A stretch of DNA of 64,000 nucleotides from Sphaerulina vaccinii. Its lineage: Eukaryota; Ascomycota; Dothideomycetes; Mycosphaerellales; Mycosphaerellaceae. The notes under the pieces were generated by a model, which saw only the letters and a program-made list of their open reading frames with translations, was not told the origin of the DNA and searched no databases. Below are positions 10,233 through 18,804 of the stretch, piece by piece (position 1 is the stretch's first letter; the number at the start of each line of letters is the position of its first letter). The DNA lies in contig JAKUDP010000007.1 in the NCBI GenBank assembly GCA_022570795.1, forward strand, positions 620,001-684,000, in the 5' to 3' direction. The position numbers and the translations under genes are program-made.

Positions 10233-10396
10233 CAACGAACACCACTAGTCTAGTGGTGAACCATAAGTCGCACCGACCATAGTGTGCTGGTCTAACAGAC
10301 AGCTAGAGTACCACTTCTCAGGCAACAATTGTCCTGTGGGGGGCTGCAGTTACGAGTCACTTGACTGTGATTAGGTGGTGTTTGTTTTGGGCTTTT
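10233..10396 (+). ncRNA. Putative pol III ncRNA unit 8
   Basis: TATACATAC at 10204, CAACG at 10233, A-box-like TAGTCTAGTGG at 10246-10256, hairpin at 10266-10288 (AGTCGCAC pairing with GTGTGCT, one T bulged). TTTTGC at about 10392. Confidence 0.5.
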
Positions 10397-10513
10397 GCCT
10401 CTTACCTTGCTATTTTGCCGCAAGTATGACACTTCTGATCTAGTTTTCGTTCTTTTGCTACCTCTGGATCGGTAGAAGATGATGTACATATACGTACCTA
10501 CTTTGTTCCTTCT

Positions 10514-10671
10514 CAATGAACATCCATAGTCTAGTGGAGTAGCCATAAGTCGCACCGACCATAGTGTGCTGGATCGAGATATGTCGTACTTACAGACGTA
10601 AAGGCCTTTGTGACCTATCTGTCGAGCACTATGACACGACCATTGGGCAAGGGTGTTTGTTTCATTCTTTT
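10514..10671 (+). ncRNA. Putative pol III ncRNA unit 9
   Basis: ACATATACG near 10486, CAATG at 10514, A-box-like TAGTCTAGTGG at 10527-10537, hairpin at 10548-10570 identical in stem to unit 8. TTCTTTTGCC near 10667. This is the last unit; no further copy follows. Confidence 0.5.
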
Positions 10672-10853
10672 GCCTCGTTAGTGAAACTTGATCTAAATGC
10701 GAGTTTCAACACCTTGCGTTTTGCTGGTCGATATGGATACTTCTCTTGTTATTGAGCGCGCTCTGTGGCGCTATGTACATGCTCGGCGTCATAAAAACTC
10801 GCCGTCATACTGTAGTGAGCTCCTCAATGTTTATGCTCCTTCCGTGCTATGTT

Positions 10854-12011
10854 TCAGTCAATATATACCCTCCATCCATACGCTCTCCCAAACCACTTCC
10901 TTGCCAACTTCGCTCCAGCTTCCGTAGGCTGAGAGAATGCCACGTCCTGCTTCCGCTCGATCTTCCTCTTTGCCCACGGTTCAGGTGTCAAGTAGCCCGG
11001 TAATGATCCCTTCTCGGCGATGTACTCCTCCTCCTGCTGTGTATTGAGCTTCAATAACGAGTTGTGTCTGTTGATCGCTGTGTTGAGCAGGCATTGAGCA
11101 ATACCGAGGCCACGATGAGATGAGGAAGTCCAGATACGCGATATGCCTAAGACGGCGGAATGCTTCGTTTCGGAGAGCTGGAGAGGATGTTGGCCAGCTT
11201 CTACGATCTCGTCCTCGACGGCTTTGGTGGCGTCGACTTCTTGCTGTTTCCGTGCCTTCAATCTCTCCATCGCCGTCATCTTCTTCGTCTCCTTCTCTGA
11301 TGTCCCAGGTCTACTCCTCTCCCCCATCTCCTTCGACCTCACAACCTCCCTCGCCTCCCCAATCCTCTTCGTCAACAAAAATCCCACACACTTACTCCCC
11401 CTCACATACAAATAACTCTTATACCTACTCTCGCCCGCAATGGTGTGATTCCCCTCACTCTTCAAATCCCAAATCTCCCTCTCATCAATCTCCACAGCTC
11501 CCAACTCCCTCTGCACAATCTCCAGCACTTGCTGCCCTTTCTTCCTCCGATGATGATTATCATAACAGTCCAGATAAACGATCGCATCACCCTCCTTCAC
11601 ACCTTTGAATACTTGCAACCTCCTTCCATCTTTCCGTACTTTTGCCACGAAGTCTTTTCCCAACTCATAGCCGTCGACGTTCTGTTTGTGGTATTTGTCG
11701 TGGAGTTTGCGGTCTTCGGCTGAGGAAGCGACGTATTCCATTCCGCAGGTATCGCAGCGTTTATTGACCTTTTGGCCGAGGGACATTTGCATCTGTTGGA
11801 GGCCATCGCTCGTAGACTTGGAGGCTTTGGCAGGTCGTGCATTGTCTGAGGCATTGGTCAAGGGTTTGCGTTTCCCGAGGATGGAGAAGACGTTCTTGAA
11901 TGGTCCTTTGATTGTAGCAGGGGGAGGAGGACTGCTAGGCGGACTGCTCGCTTCTATCGCCTGCGAAGAGGAGCGCAAAGGAGGTGTTGAACTCATGTTT
12001 GCATGTTGCAT
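10854..12011 (-). CDS. ECO1: N-acetyltransferase ECO1 (sister chromatid cohesion)
   Basis: A single-exon gene of 385 residues starting at the ATG at 12009-12011 (a second Met five codons on, at 11996, is equally possible). After a Ser/Pro-rich tail with a PIP-like stretch it has the ECO1 C2H2 zinc finger (CDTCGMEY followed by HDKYHKQ), then the GNAT core with the acetyl-CoA loop HRGLGIAQCLL and the conserved ending FSQPTEAGAKLARKWFG. ECO1/ESCO acetylates the cohesin subunit SMC3 during S phase in the nucleus to lock in cohesion. Length is typical for ascomycetes. It is divergent from the ureidoglycolate lyase gene. Confidence 0.92.
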   Translation of the reverse strand: MQHANMSSTPPLRSSSQAIEASSPPSSPPPPATIKGPFKNVFSILGKRKPLTNASDNARPAKASKSTSDGLQQMQMSLGQKVNKRCDTCGMEYVASSAEDRKLHDKYHKQNVDGYELGKDFVAKVRKDGRRLQVFKGVKEGDAIVYLDCYDNHHRRKKGQQVLEIVQRELGAVEIDEREIWDLKSEGNHTIAGESRYKSYLYVRGSKCVGFLLTKRIGEAREVVRSKEMGERSRPGTSEKETKKMTAMERLKARKQQEVDATKAVEDEIVEAGQHPLQLSETKHSAVLGISRIWTSSSHRGLGIAQCLLNTAINRHNSLLKLNTQQEEEYIAEKGSLPGYLTPEPWAKRKIERKQDVAFSQPTEAGAKLARKWFGRAYGWRVYID

Positions 12012-12347
12012 CTGCACAAACGAAGACGCGTCGACTTCTTTCCTTCTAAGTTGACGCGTCTCGCTTAATGATGACGCTACTGTAAGATAAGCTTCAAACA
12101 GCTATCCTTGTCCTATAGCCCCACCTCACGCTTCACTTCACCTCCACCTCACAATGCCTTCCCAATCAGCAACGTCTCCACCGAAACCACCCTCAAAACT
12201 CATCTCCTGGCTCAAGAAAACGTTCATCCGCCAACCCAGTCCCGACGCCTATCACAACAACCGTGCCTCCTCAAGTCTCGAACCCCATCATCCACGCTAC
12301 AAGTCCTAGTCTCACGCTTCTCACCCTCCTACGCACGACCATTGAAC

Positions 12348-13250
12348 ATGCGCTCCCAACCCTCCAACCTAACCCTGACCCCCACACCCCTTTCTCCCTC
12401 CTCTTTCGCACCCTTCGGCGAAGTAATCCAAGACCCCTCCACCCACTCCGACGACGAACTAGACGGAAACGGCCAATGGCGTCTAGCACATACAATCGCA
12501 AACCAAGGAACTGCGACGAAATGGTTAGACCCAACACATTTGAATAATTGGTACGATCGGGCTTTGAGTAGGAAAGCTGCGAAGGTGGTGGTTAACATGT
12601 TTGTATGTAAGCCACGCAGCCTCAATGTTGTATGGGGCAAGGATGGGAAGAAGGAGTTGTTCAAGGTGGGAATAATGGAAAGACATCCATTTACGGGACA
12701 GATGTTTGTTCCTTTAGGTGTGGATAAAGAGGATGCTAGTGGAAGGAGGTATTTGGTTATTGTGGCGCCTACACTGCCTGCCGCACCAAGGGGGGAGAAG
12801 GGTGATGGGAAGAAGGTATATGATTTGGATAATGCACCTAGGACGAAGAAGAGGAGTTTGAAAGAGAGGTTGTTGGGTGCGAGACCGAATCCTTTTACGA
12901 ATGATTATGTTCCTTCTACGAAGCCTGTTTCTACCTCGCTGCCGATTAGCCAACGGCCGAAGGGTTCTGGATTGCCGGATCTGAAGAACATAAGAGCTTT
13001 CATTGCGAGGGGTGATCAAGCTGTGACTTATGGCCCTGGGACATGGCATGCTCCGATGGTCGTGTTGGGCGAGAAGGAGATTGAGTTTGTTGTGGTGCAG
13101 TATGCGAATGGTGTTGGTGATGAGGATTGTCAGGAGTGTGATATTGATGCTGTCGGTGGGGAGGGGATCGTGGTGGATGTTGGTGGAGGTGTTGAAAGTG
13201 TTGATGAAGCGGATGCGAGTAAGCCTGGGTACATGAGGGCCAAGCTGTGA
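12348..13250 (+). CDS. Ureidoglycolate lyase/hydrolase
   Basis: A 300-residue protein starting at the ATG at 12348. The frame is open further upstream, but the family start (LTLTPTPLSPSSFAPFGEVIQ) follows this Met directly. Cupin-fold motifs of ureidoglycolate lyase are present: RHPFTGQMFVPLG and, near the end, DQAVTYGPGTWHAPMVVLG. The enzyme splits ureidoglycolate to glyoxylate and urea in the allantoin pathway of purine catabolism. Family members are usually about 250 residues; here a 50-60-residue insert rich in Lys/Arg sits before the last motif. An ATG at 12154 in another frame opens 51 codons ending at 12308; I treat it as a leader or chance frame. Confidence 0.85.
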   Translation: MRSQPSNLTLTPTPLSPSSFAPFGEVIQDPSTHSDDELDGNGQWRLAHTIANQGTATKWLDPTHLNNWYDRALSRKAAKVVVNMFVCKPRSLNVVWGKDGKKELFKVGIMERHPFTGQMFVPLGVDKEDASGRRYLVIVAPTLPAAPRGEKGDGKKVYDLDNAPRTKKRSLKERLLGARPNPFTNDYVPSTKPVSTSLPISQRPKGSGLPDLKNIRAFIARGDQAVTYGPGTWHAPMVVLGEKEIEFVVVQYANGVGDEDCQECDIDAVGGEGIVVDVGGGVESVDEADASKPGYMRAKL

Positions 13251-13469
13251 TGTTCTCCATGCAGCGATGTCGAAAGTCATGCTCGGGCCTCTCTGCTTCC
13301 ATTGGCTTGGTGCTTCGAAAATGGGAGAGATTGTTGTCACGCTTCGCCGGTAATCTCGCTCAGCCATATCGAGACTGACTCCTGCTCGCATCTACTTCCG
13401 ATGGCTTGCTCACTCCACTTCGATTGGAATGAATGTCTGGAGCCGGCCGTTGAGAATTCCGACTTCTGC

Positions 13470-14204
13470 TCAGGAATCTCCACCACTCTCAGCGCTTACA
13501 GTGCCCGTCGCCTCCCCGTCGCGAGTCAATGAACCAGCTCTTCTGAGGTAGATCTGGTCGCGCCCCGCAGCTGCTCCGAATCGTAGTCTCGGCACATCGT
13601 GGTTGTAGACGTCGCCTTGAGCGTTCCGAGTGCATGGCACAGGTAGAAGTTGTAAGGAGGTGACAAACTCCTCTCGCTGCCGGCTTTCGCCGCTCTCTTG
13701 GTCGTGGAAGAGTGCGTGCTCCGGTAGACACAGGTCTAAGATACGAATCTTAGACGCCTTCGCGAGCTTAGCGATGCCTGATAAGAAGAACTCCCTGGTG
13801 TCTTTATCGTGAAGATCCCACCAGTACTGGTCCCACGTCACAAAGTGCAGAAGATCAATGTTCCTGCCAATGGCATTGGTCCAGTTGACCGCCGTTCTGT
13901 ATGTCGCCCCCTTCGCGTTTGCGCTGGATAGAATGAATCTATTATCCCCATACAGGATCGACGCAGCTTCGAGGTGAATCTGGCGCGAGACCACGAGAAG
14001 ACCAGGAGTGTCGATCATCCCACGGGTCCGATGACCACGACCGGTGCACGCAACGACTATTGTCCTCCTGTTGACGAGTGCCATCTCGTACACTACATTG
14101 CGGAGCTCGGGCGGTAGATCGAGAAAGTTTGTCGGCGCCTCGTTTCTTTGCACGTTCTCGTGGTCTTGCTTGCACTGCTCCATACCTGTGTTGCTGATGC
14201 TCAT
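13470..14204 (-). CDS. 2EXR-domain protein, paralogue A
   Basis: 244 residues from the ATG at 14202-14204. The domain has LDLPPELRNVVYEMAL and then LLVVSRQIHLEAASILYGDNRFIL, the two halves of the 2EXR fold. The C-terminal part is weakly conserved and shares the phrase GDVYNHDVP with the neighbouring frameshifted copy. This is the first of four same-strand paralogues between 13.4 and 18.8 kb, a local family expansion. The function of the family is unknown. Confidence 0.8.
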   Translation of the reverse strand: MSISNTGMEQCKQDHENVQRNEAPTNFLDLPPELRNVVYEMALVNRRTIVVACTGRGHRTRGMIDTPGLLVVSRQIHLEAASILYGDNRFILSSANAKGATYRTAVNWTNAIGRNIDLLHFVTWDQYWWDLHDKDTREFFLSGIAKLAKASKIRILDLCLPEHALFHDQESGESRQREEFVTSLQLLPVPCTRNAQGDVYNHDVPRLRFGAAAGRDQIYLRRAGSLTRDGEATGTVSAESGGDS

Positions 14205-14577
14205 GGCGGGCTTGCTTGGTGATGATTGAAGAGTGAAGTTGAGTTTGTTGAATTGATCCGACGAAAAGAAAGTGGTGGCAGAAGAAGTCGACAAGCTAAG
14301 TGAGGTTGCGATGTTCAGATTGCGTCATGGCAAGAAGTGAACGAGTTGTTTCACTGGAGAGGAAAAAGGTGCTTACGATGAAGTGAGAATTGGCACTGCT
14401 GCTACAGGATCATGATGCAGCCCTGGAATGAACCGGAACAACCAAATTGCGATGAATACACATCCGTCCTCGTGTCAATCTGTCGCCCAAGCTGTCTTCG
14501 ATCTACTTTTGCAGCGACTACCGTCTACCACTTGCCTAAGTCCTCCGAGCCCACCTCGACTGTACTTTACTCTGTAC
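14205..14577. other. Intergenic between 2EXR paralogues
   Basis: Holds the upstream region of paralogue A and the 3' side of paralogue B. No gene or repeat recognised. Confidence 0.4.
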
Positions 14578-15523
14578 TCAAGATGCGTCGCGAATGTTCT
14601 CCAAGCATGATGTCGAATTTGAATCTTGTACCGGTGTGCTTCTGTCGGCCTGGTCCTTCGAGAGCCACGGAGACAAATGGTCACTTTCCTTCTTGGGATC
14701 GCTCAAGCCTCGCCACCAGATCCCCGAGTGCTGTGTACTCACATGCGGCGCCAGCACCCGTGATGGTGACCGCCAGTAACGTAACATACCCCTCCACCCG
14801 CCGAAATATGCCAGAAGCAAGACACAAAAGCACGAGCCAATGAGGAAGTCGGCCATCAGGATCTTGCCATCATCTGACAAGACTATCCTAACGTAGGCCC
14901 GGTCTGGTCCTGTGTTTGTGACCAACCCCACGACTGGCACTTTATGATTGTAGACGTCACCAGTAGTGTCCTCGATGCATGGCAAAGGCCGCAAATGCAA
15001 AATCCTGACCACTCCGTCTCGACGTTGCCGGTTGCTCCGAAAAGCATACGATGGAAGCCATACAGTCAGAATACGCAGGCTCGAAACTACCATGAGCATA
15101 GCAGCGCATGTATTGGAGTCGCGCGAGTCTCCCTCAGAAATGAAAACGGTTTCGGGTGGCGTGCCCTATCCGCACAGCTCTCAAATGATAGATGTTACTG
15201 CCGATGCGCTGCAGCCAGGAACTAGCCACTCGTGCATTCTTGAACCGGAACTCCACGCCACCGTATAGCATTGGTGCGATGTCGTTGTGTACCTGGCGAC
15301 TCACTTTGAGGAGCCCAGGAGTGCAGACACCGTCGACGGCAGGCCGTGGAGATCTGAGTGGAGTAGGAGTGCAGGACCTGACGACATTTTGCCACAAGCT
15401 ATCTGCCTGCGACCACCCTTCTTGACCGATTTCCATGGCTTCGGATCTGCGCTGGTAGAGAGAAAGATCATAGATTTGGTTTCGGAGCTCGGACGGCAGG
15501 TCGTGGAAGGATGTCGGTGCCAT
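14578..15523 (-). CDS. 2EXR-domain protein, paralogue B, frameshifted
   Basis: Starts at the ATG at 15521-15523 and codes for HDLPSELRNQIYDLSL and LLKVSRQVHNDIAPMLYGGVEF, then hits TGA at 15134-15136. The +1 frame, open from just after a TAG at 15166-15168, continues with the family's downstream segment (LMVVSSLRILTVWLPS, GDVYNHKVP, matching paralogue A) to a stop at 14578. The two frames overlap between 15137 and 15165, so one base is missing or extra there. The distal part ends in a hydrophobic segment (ADFLIGSCFCVLLLAYF) that paralogues lack. Without the frameshift the product would be about 310 residues. Confidence 0.65.
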
Positions 15524-15939
15524 TTCTGGCGACGGCAGCAAACTCGAGTTGCTCGGTGCATTGCAAGTCGATCGAAGAAGAGAAGGTGGTGGTAGGTGCC
15601 GTGGAAGGTAGCGAGGACCGACTTACACCTGAGGCTGCGTCATCGCAACAACGCAACAACGCAACAAGTGAATGCGTTCCAAGCTTGGACCGGTATCAAA
15701 GCGACCTGAGAGTGCGAACTCGAAGTTGCCCTCCGTCTCTGGCAGCGAAGGCATATACGCCGCAAAAGCACCTCTCAGCTGTGAAATGGAGATTGACTAC
15801 ATCCATCTCTCCCTTTGAAGGACCGAAGTTATCTGGCTCCATACCGCTACTCGAGGCAGCATGGCATGGAAGCATCTGGCCAACGAGACAAATATCACTA
15901 TAGTGACGCGTCAACGTTACTGCGAAATCGCCTATCTTG

Positions 15940-16638
15940 CTAGGCCGAAGCGCCACTTCTCATAAGCTGAGCTTTGATACCATATACGCCCAGAGCAATC
16001 CCTCGATGTCCCGGAGCGAAGTCCAGACGCACGATCCCGATATCATGATGGTATGTCGCGATCTCGCGTTCGAAGCGAAAGCCTGATCGACATGGCAACG
16101 GGAGCAGGTACTCTTTCACTCGGTCCCACACGAGCTCCTGCTCCTGCAAAATCCAGTTCGGCTGATATCGATCAAGAATCTGGCGCACGCTCAACTCTAG
16201 CATCGCTACCTCGAATGTCTTACCAGAGCAGGGCAGATTTACCACAAGCTCCCGCAAATTCGGACCAGTTTCCTCCAACACGAAGACAAGTACCTCGAGG
16301 TCCTGCTGCAAGTCATCTAGAGTTCTTGGCCTGCCGAACCACAAATCCAGCCTCTTCAAGTGCTTGATATTCCGGCCTATTCGTTCCATCCACGCCTTGC
16401 TAAGGCAAATATCATGATGAGGTCTCGAAATTGTGAACTTATTGCCTCCATAAAAGATCGGTGCTGCTTCTAAGTGGGCTTGGCGCGATACAGCCAGGAG
16501 AGCAGTATGGATCTTTCTCTTGCGCTCGTTCGCTGGAGCCCATGGTGTCCATTTCGTTGCGACGGGCCAAGGATAGAAGAGTACGAGATCGTAGATCTTA
16601 TTTCGCACCTCGGCGGGCAGGTCGAGGAATGTCGTCAT
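15940..16638 (-). CDS. 2EXR-domain protein, paralogue C
   Basis: 232 residues from the ATG at 16636-16638. FLDLPAEVRNKIYDLVL begins the domain six residues in; LLAVSRQAHLEAAPIFYGGNKFTI is the second half, followed by IGRNIKHLKRLDLWF, a segment shared with paralogues A and B. The C-terminal half is helical and unassigned. Intact and single-exon. Confidence 0.8.
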   Translation of the reverse strand: MTTFLDLPAEVRNKIYDLVLFYPWPVATKWTPWAPANERKRKIHTALLAVSRQAHLEAAPIFYGGNKFTISRPHHDICLSKAWMERIGRNIKHLKRLDLWFGRPRTLDDLQQDLEVLVFVLEETGPNLRELVVNLPCSGKTFEVAMLELSVRQILDRYQPNWILQEQELVWDRVKEYLLPLPCRSGFRFEREIATYHHDIGIVRLDFAPGHRGIALGVYGIKAQLMRSGASA

Positions 16639-18051
16639 GGTGCTGTTCTTTGCTTACGATGTCGGATGTAGAATGTATGCTTTGTGCTGTGCTATCACAA
16701 GAGTTGTTGTCTGGAGAAAAGGGGAGGAGAATTTATTGCGTCTCAAATTGGGACGTGGGACCACGAAACTTGAGGTGAAAGCTACCATGGTTTGTGCAGA
16801 ACTCTCTGGTCGACTAAGCAGTGCATGAAGAAGCTTGATGGACGAGTCTCAAATCTGTTGGCGAACATCATCTGGAGACTAGTCGAGTATGAAGTGGCAA
16901 AGACCACCGCGACTTACAGAGAGAGAGAGACACGTGAGAAATAGTGTGTTTTGCTATTACTCCAACTGGTCTCGCAGACTCCCTGCCTTGTGAGAGGCAC
17001 TCTAACTCCGGCTCCGCTCAAGCGTCCCTGATTGATGCTTCATGCTGCGACGCTGCCCTGTCTGCAACCTCGTTGCCTTGGGATCTACTGATCGCGCACG
17101 GGATCATAAGCGTTACCTGCCTGCCACTTTCGCTTTCTCCATCGTGTTGCTTCGTTTCCTGCAGCACTCTATCCCTGATCTCGAAGTCGTGGTGTCTACT
17201 GCCTGCGCGGAAGCATTGTCTTGATCGTCATAAGCACATTCGTTGGCAACCTGCCAATACCCCGTTGATAGTATCAAGTCCTTGTGAGCTTCACTCCCTC
17301 TGCCATCGTCGTAAAGTCCGCGATCTTGCCCGAGATCGTCTCCATCGCATATTCTCTCGATGAAGAACGGTCGTCTACTGCTTCTCCTAGTACGATTCTG
17401 CCGGCGGTGCGACGGAGAAGATAGTTTCTGCGCGGTGTGGCGGATGAGAGCCATGTATATATCGAAGCTGTGCACAATTAGAGATCTCATCGAGGATGCA
17501 CTTTGCCATGCTTTTCAGGTAAGTGTAGGTTACGTGATGTACTTGAACATTGACAGCAGCTGCAAGTGTCTAGTATACATAACGAAGCTCATGCATATCG
17601 TGATGTCCAGATGGAGCTCCTGATTGCTGTCTTCCGGACGTGTGCGAGATCCCAAGGATACGAGTCAAGAGACACGCATCTATTGATGACGGCAAGCAAC
17701 TGACAGCTGCTCTCCGGTGCATCCTCCAAGCCAAAGCCTAGATGCTTTTCAGTCTGCATGACCAGCCCATACGAATTCTCGCCATGTTGACTGCGTGACT
17801 CTCCGTGGAAGACAAGTTGTCGCGATAGTCGTGCAATCGCAGGACATCCAAGCTTTTGCCCGATCTCTTGACTCGATCATAACACCACTCAATTAGTGAG
17901 TCTACTGTTCTCGTTACACGTGCCACAACTTCTTGTGTCATCACGTCCATCACAGGGTTAACGTTCGCCTGTGCACGCGTACGTCTGGTAGTCGCAATCC
18001 GATGTTCTTAGACGTGTCCACCAGTCCACCAGCGAAAGCAGTCTGGTCCAA
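16639..18051. other. Gene-poor interval within the 2EXR array
   Basis: 1.4 kb with a short GA microsatellite at about 16918-16932. Several 60-140-codon open frames exist on both strands, but none shows a family motif and most begin at non-ATG codons. I see no supported gene and no clear 2EXR relic. Confidence 0.45.
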
Positions 18052-18804
18052 TCACGAGTCTGTAGGGTTCTCGTTGTCAGCCAAGGCGAACATACCCTGC
18101 ATGCCTTGCAGCGCATCCGCTTCGTCCTCCATCAATTCTTGCGGGCTGCGAATCAAGTCTCTTATCCGCTGTCTGATGTCCGAGGTCTGTTGATGGTCTA
18201 CCACTTGCGGTCTCAACAATGGACCTCGCAAAATTCGTAACACTTCGGCGACATCGTGCTCACTTCCGCCGTGGCTGCCCTGCGCAAGGCCTCGCATCAA
18301 TGGCACGAGAAGTCTTGCTAGAGAAGCGCCAGGATAGCAATGTCGAATGTCGATCGAGACCAGCTTGCTGGCCTGTGCCAAGTTGCACAATCCTGACTGC
18401 TGTAGCACAAAATTCCTCCGTTGTAGCTCGCTCTGTCGTGCCGTAGAAGGTCTTCGCGACTTCGTGATATCCAGATAGATTTTCCGGAGATGATCAATGG
18501 ATTCGCCGATCTGGGTAGTCCACCCTTCGAGATACGGGGTAACAAAGAATTGGAACTCGTTGCGGCCGTACAAGACTGCTGCCGTCTCGCTGTGAATCCT
18601 GCGACTGACTAGAAGGAGATGCACTGCGCCAATCGGGTTGCATGGTGCATCGCGAAGCTTTCGCGAGCGGTAACCTCTATCGCTTTGGAAGTATTTGATG
18701 AGCGCGATGGGGCGAGGAGAGATTAGTGCAAGCTCGTAGATCTGATTGCGAACTTCAGGCGGTAGATCGAGAAACGTTGTGCGTGGTTGAGAAGGAGCCG
18801 ACAT
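18052..18804 (-). CDS. 2EXR-domain protein, paralogue D
   Basis: 250 residues from the ATG at 18802-18804. FLDLPPEVRNQIYELALISPRPIAL and LLLVSRRIHSETAAVLYGRNEFQFF are the domain halves, then the IGESIDHLRKIYLDI segment common to the local family. The C-terminal 100 residues are helical with an acidic end. Intact. Confidence 0.8.
   Translation of the reverse strand: MSAPSQPRTTFLDLPPEVRNQIYELALISPRPIALIKYFQSDRGYRSRKLRDAPCNPIGAVHLLLVSRRIHSETAAVLYGRNEFQFFVTPYLEGWTTQIGESIDHLRKIYLDITKSRRPSTARQSELQRRNFVLQQSGLCNLAQASKLVSIDIRHCYPGASLARLLVPLMRGLAQGSHGGSEHDVAEVLRILRGPLLRPQVVDHQQTSDIRQRIRDLIRSPQELMEDEADALQGMQGMFALADNENPTDS

Larger units (their letters stand above)
8466..10690 (+). repeat. Array of nine tandem A-box/hairpin units
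   Basis: Nine direct units of about 220-290 bp, with no coding frame preserved across them. Most units contain, in order: a TA-rich element such as TACATATA or TATACAT; about 25-30 bp later CAAC or CAAT; a core GTCCGTGGTCTAGTGG that includes a perfect RNA polymerase III A box (TGGTCTAGTGG or close); a hairpin beginning (A)AGTCG and ending TGCT; and, roughly 100-190 bp on, one or two oligo-T tracts in the context (G)GCGATT-TTTTGC. No unit has a normal B box, T arm or matching acceptor strand, so none is an ordinary tRNA gene. I infer a family of short pol III transcripts. The strand is set by the A box. Confidence 0.75.

Noticed and set aside
8503..10571. Ordinary tRNA genes in the A-box array
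   Set aside because: Only the D-arm/A-box part and an anticodon-arm-like hairpin fit. No unit has a T arm, a B box or a paired acceptor strand.
12154..12308. Upstream exon of the ureidoglycolate lyase gene
   Set aside because: A 51-codon frame from an ATG at 12154 stops before the lyase start, and no donor/acceptor pair joins it in frame convincingly.
16944..17490. Genes on either strand in the 2EXR array gap
   Set aside because: Overlapping frames on both strands without family motifs; a CPVC...H look-alike on the plus strand is not a complete zinc finger.
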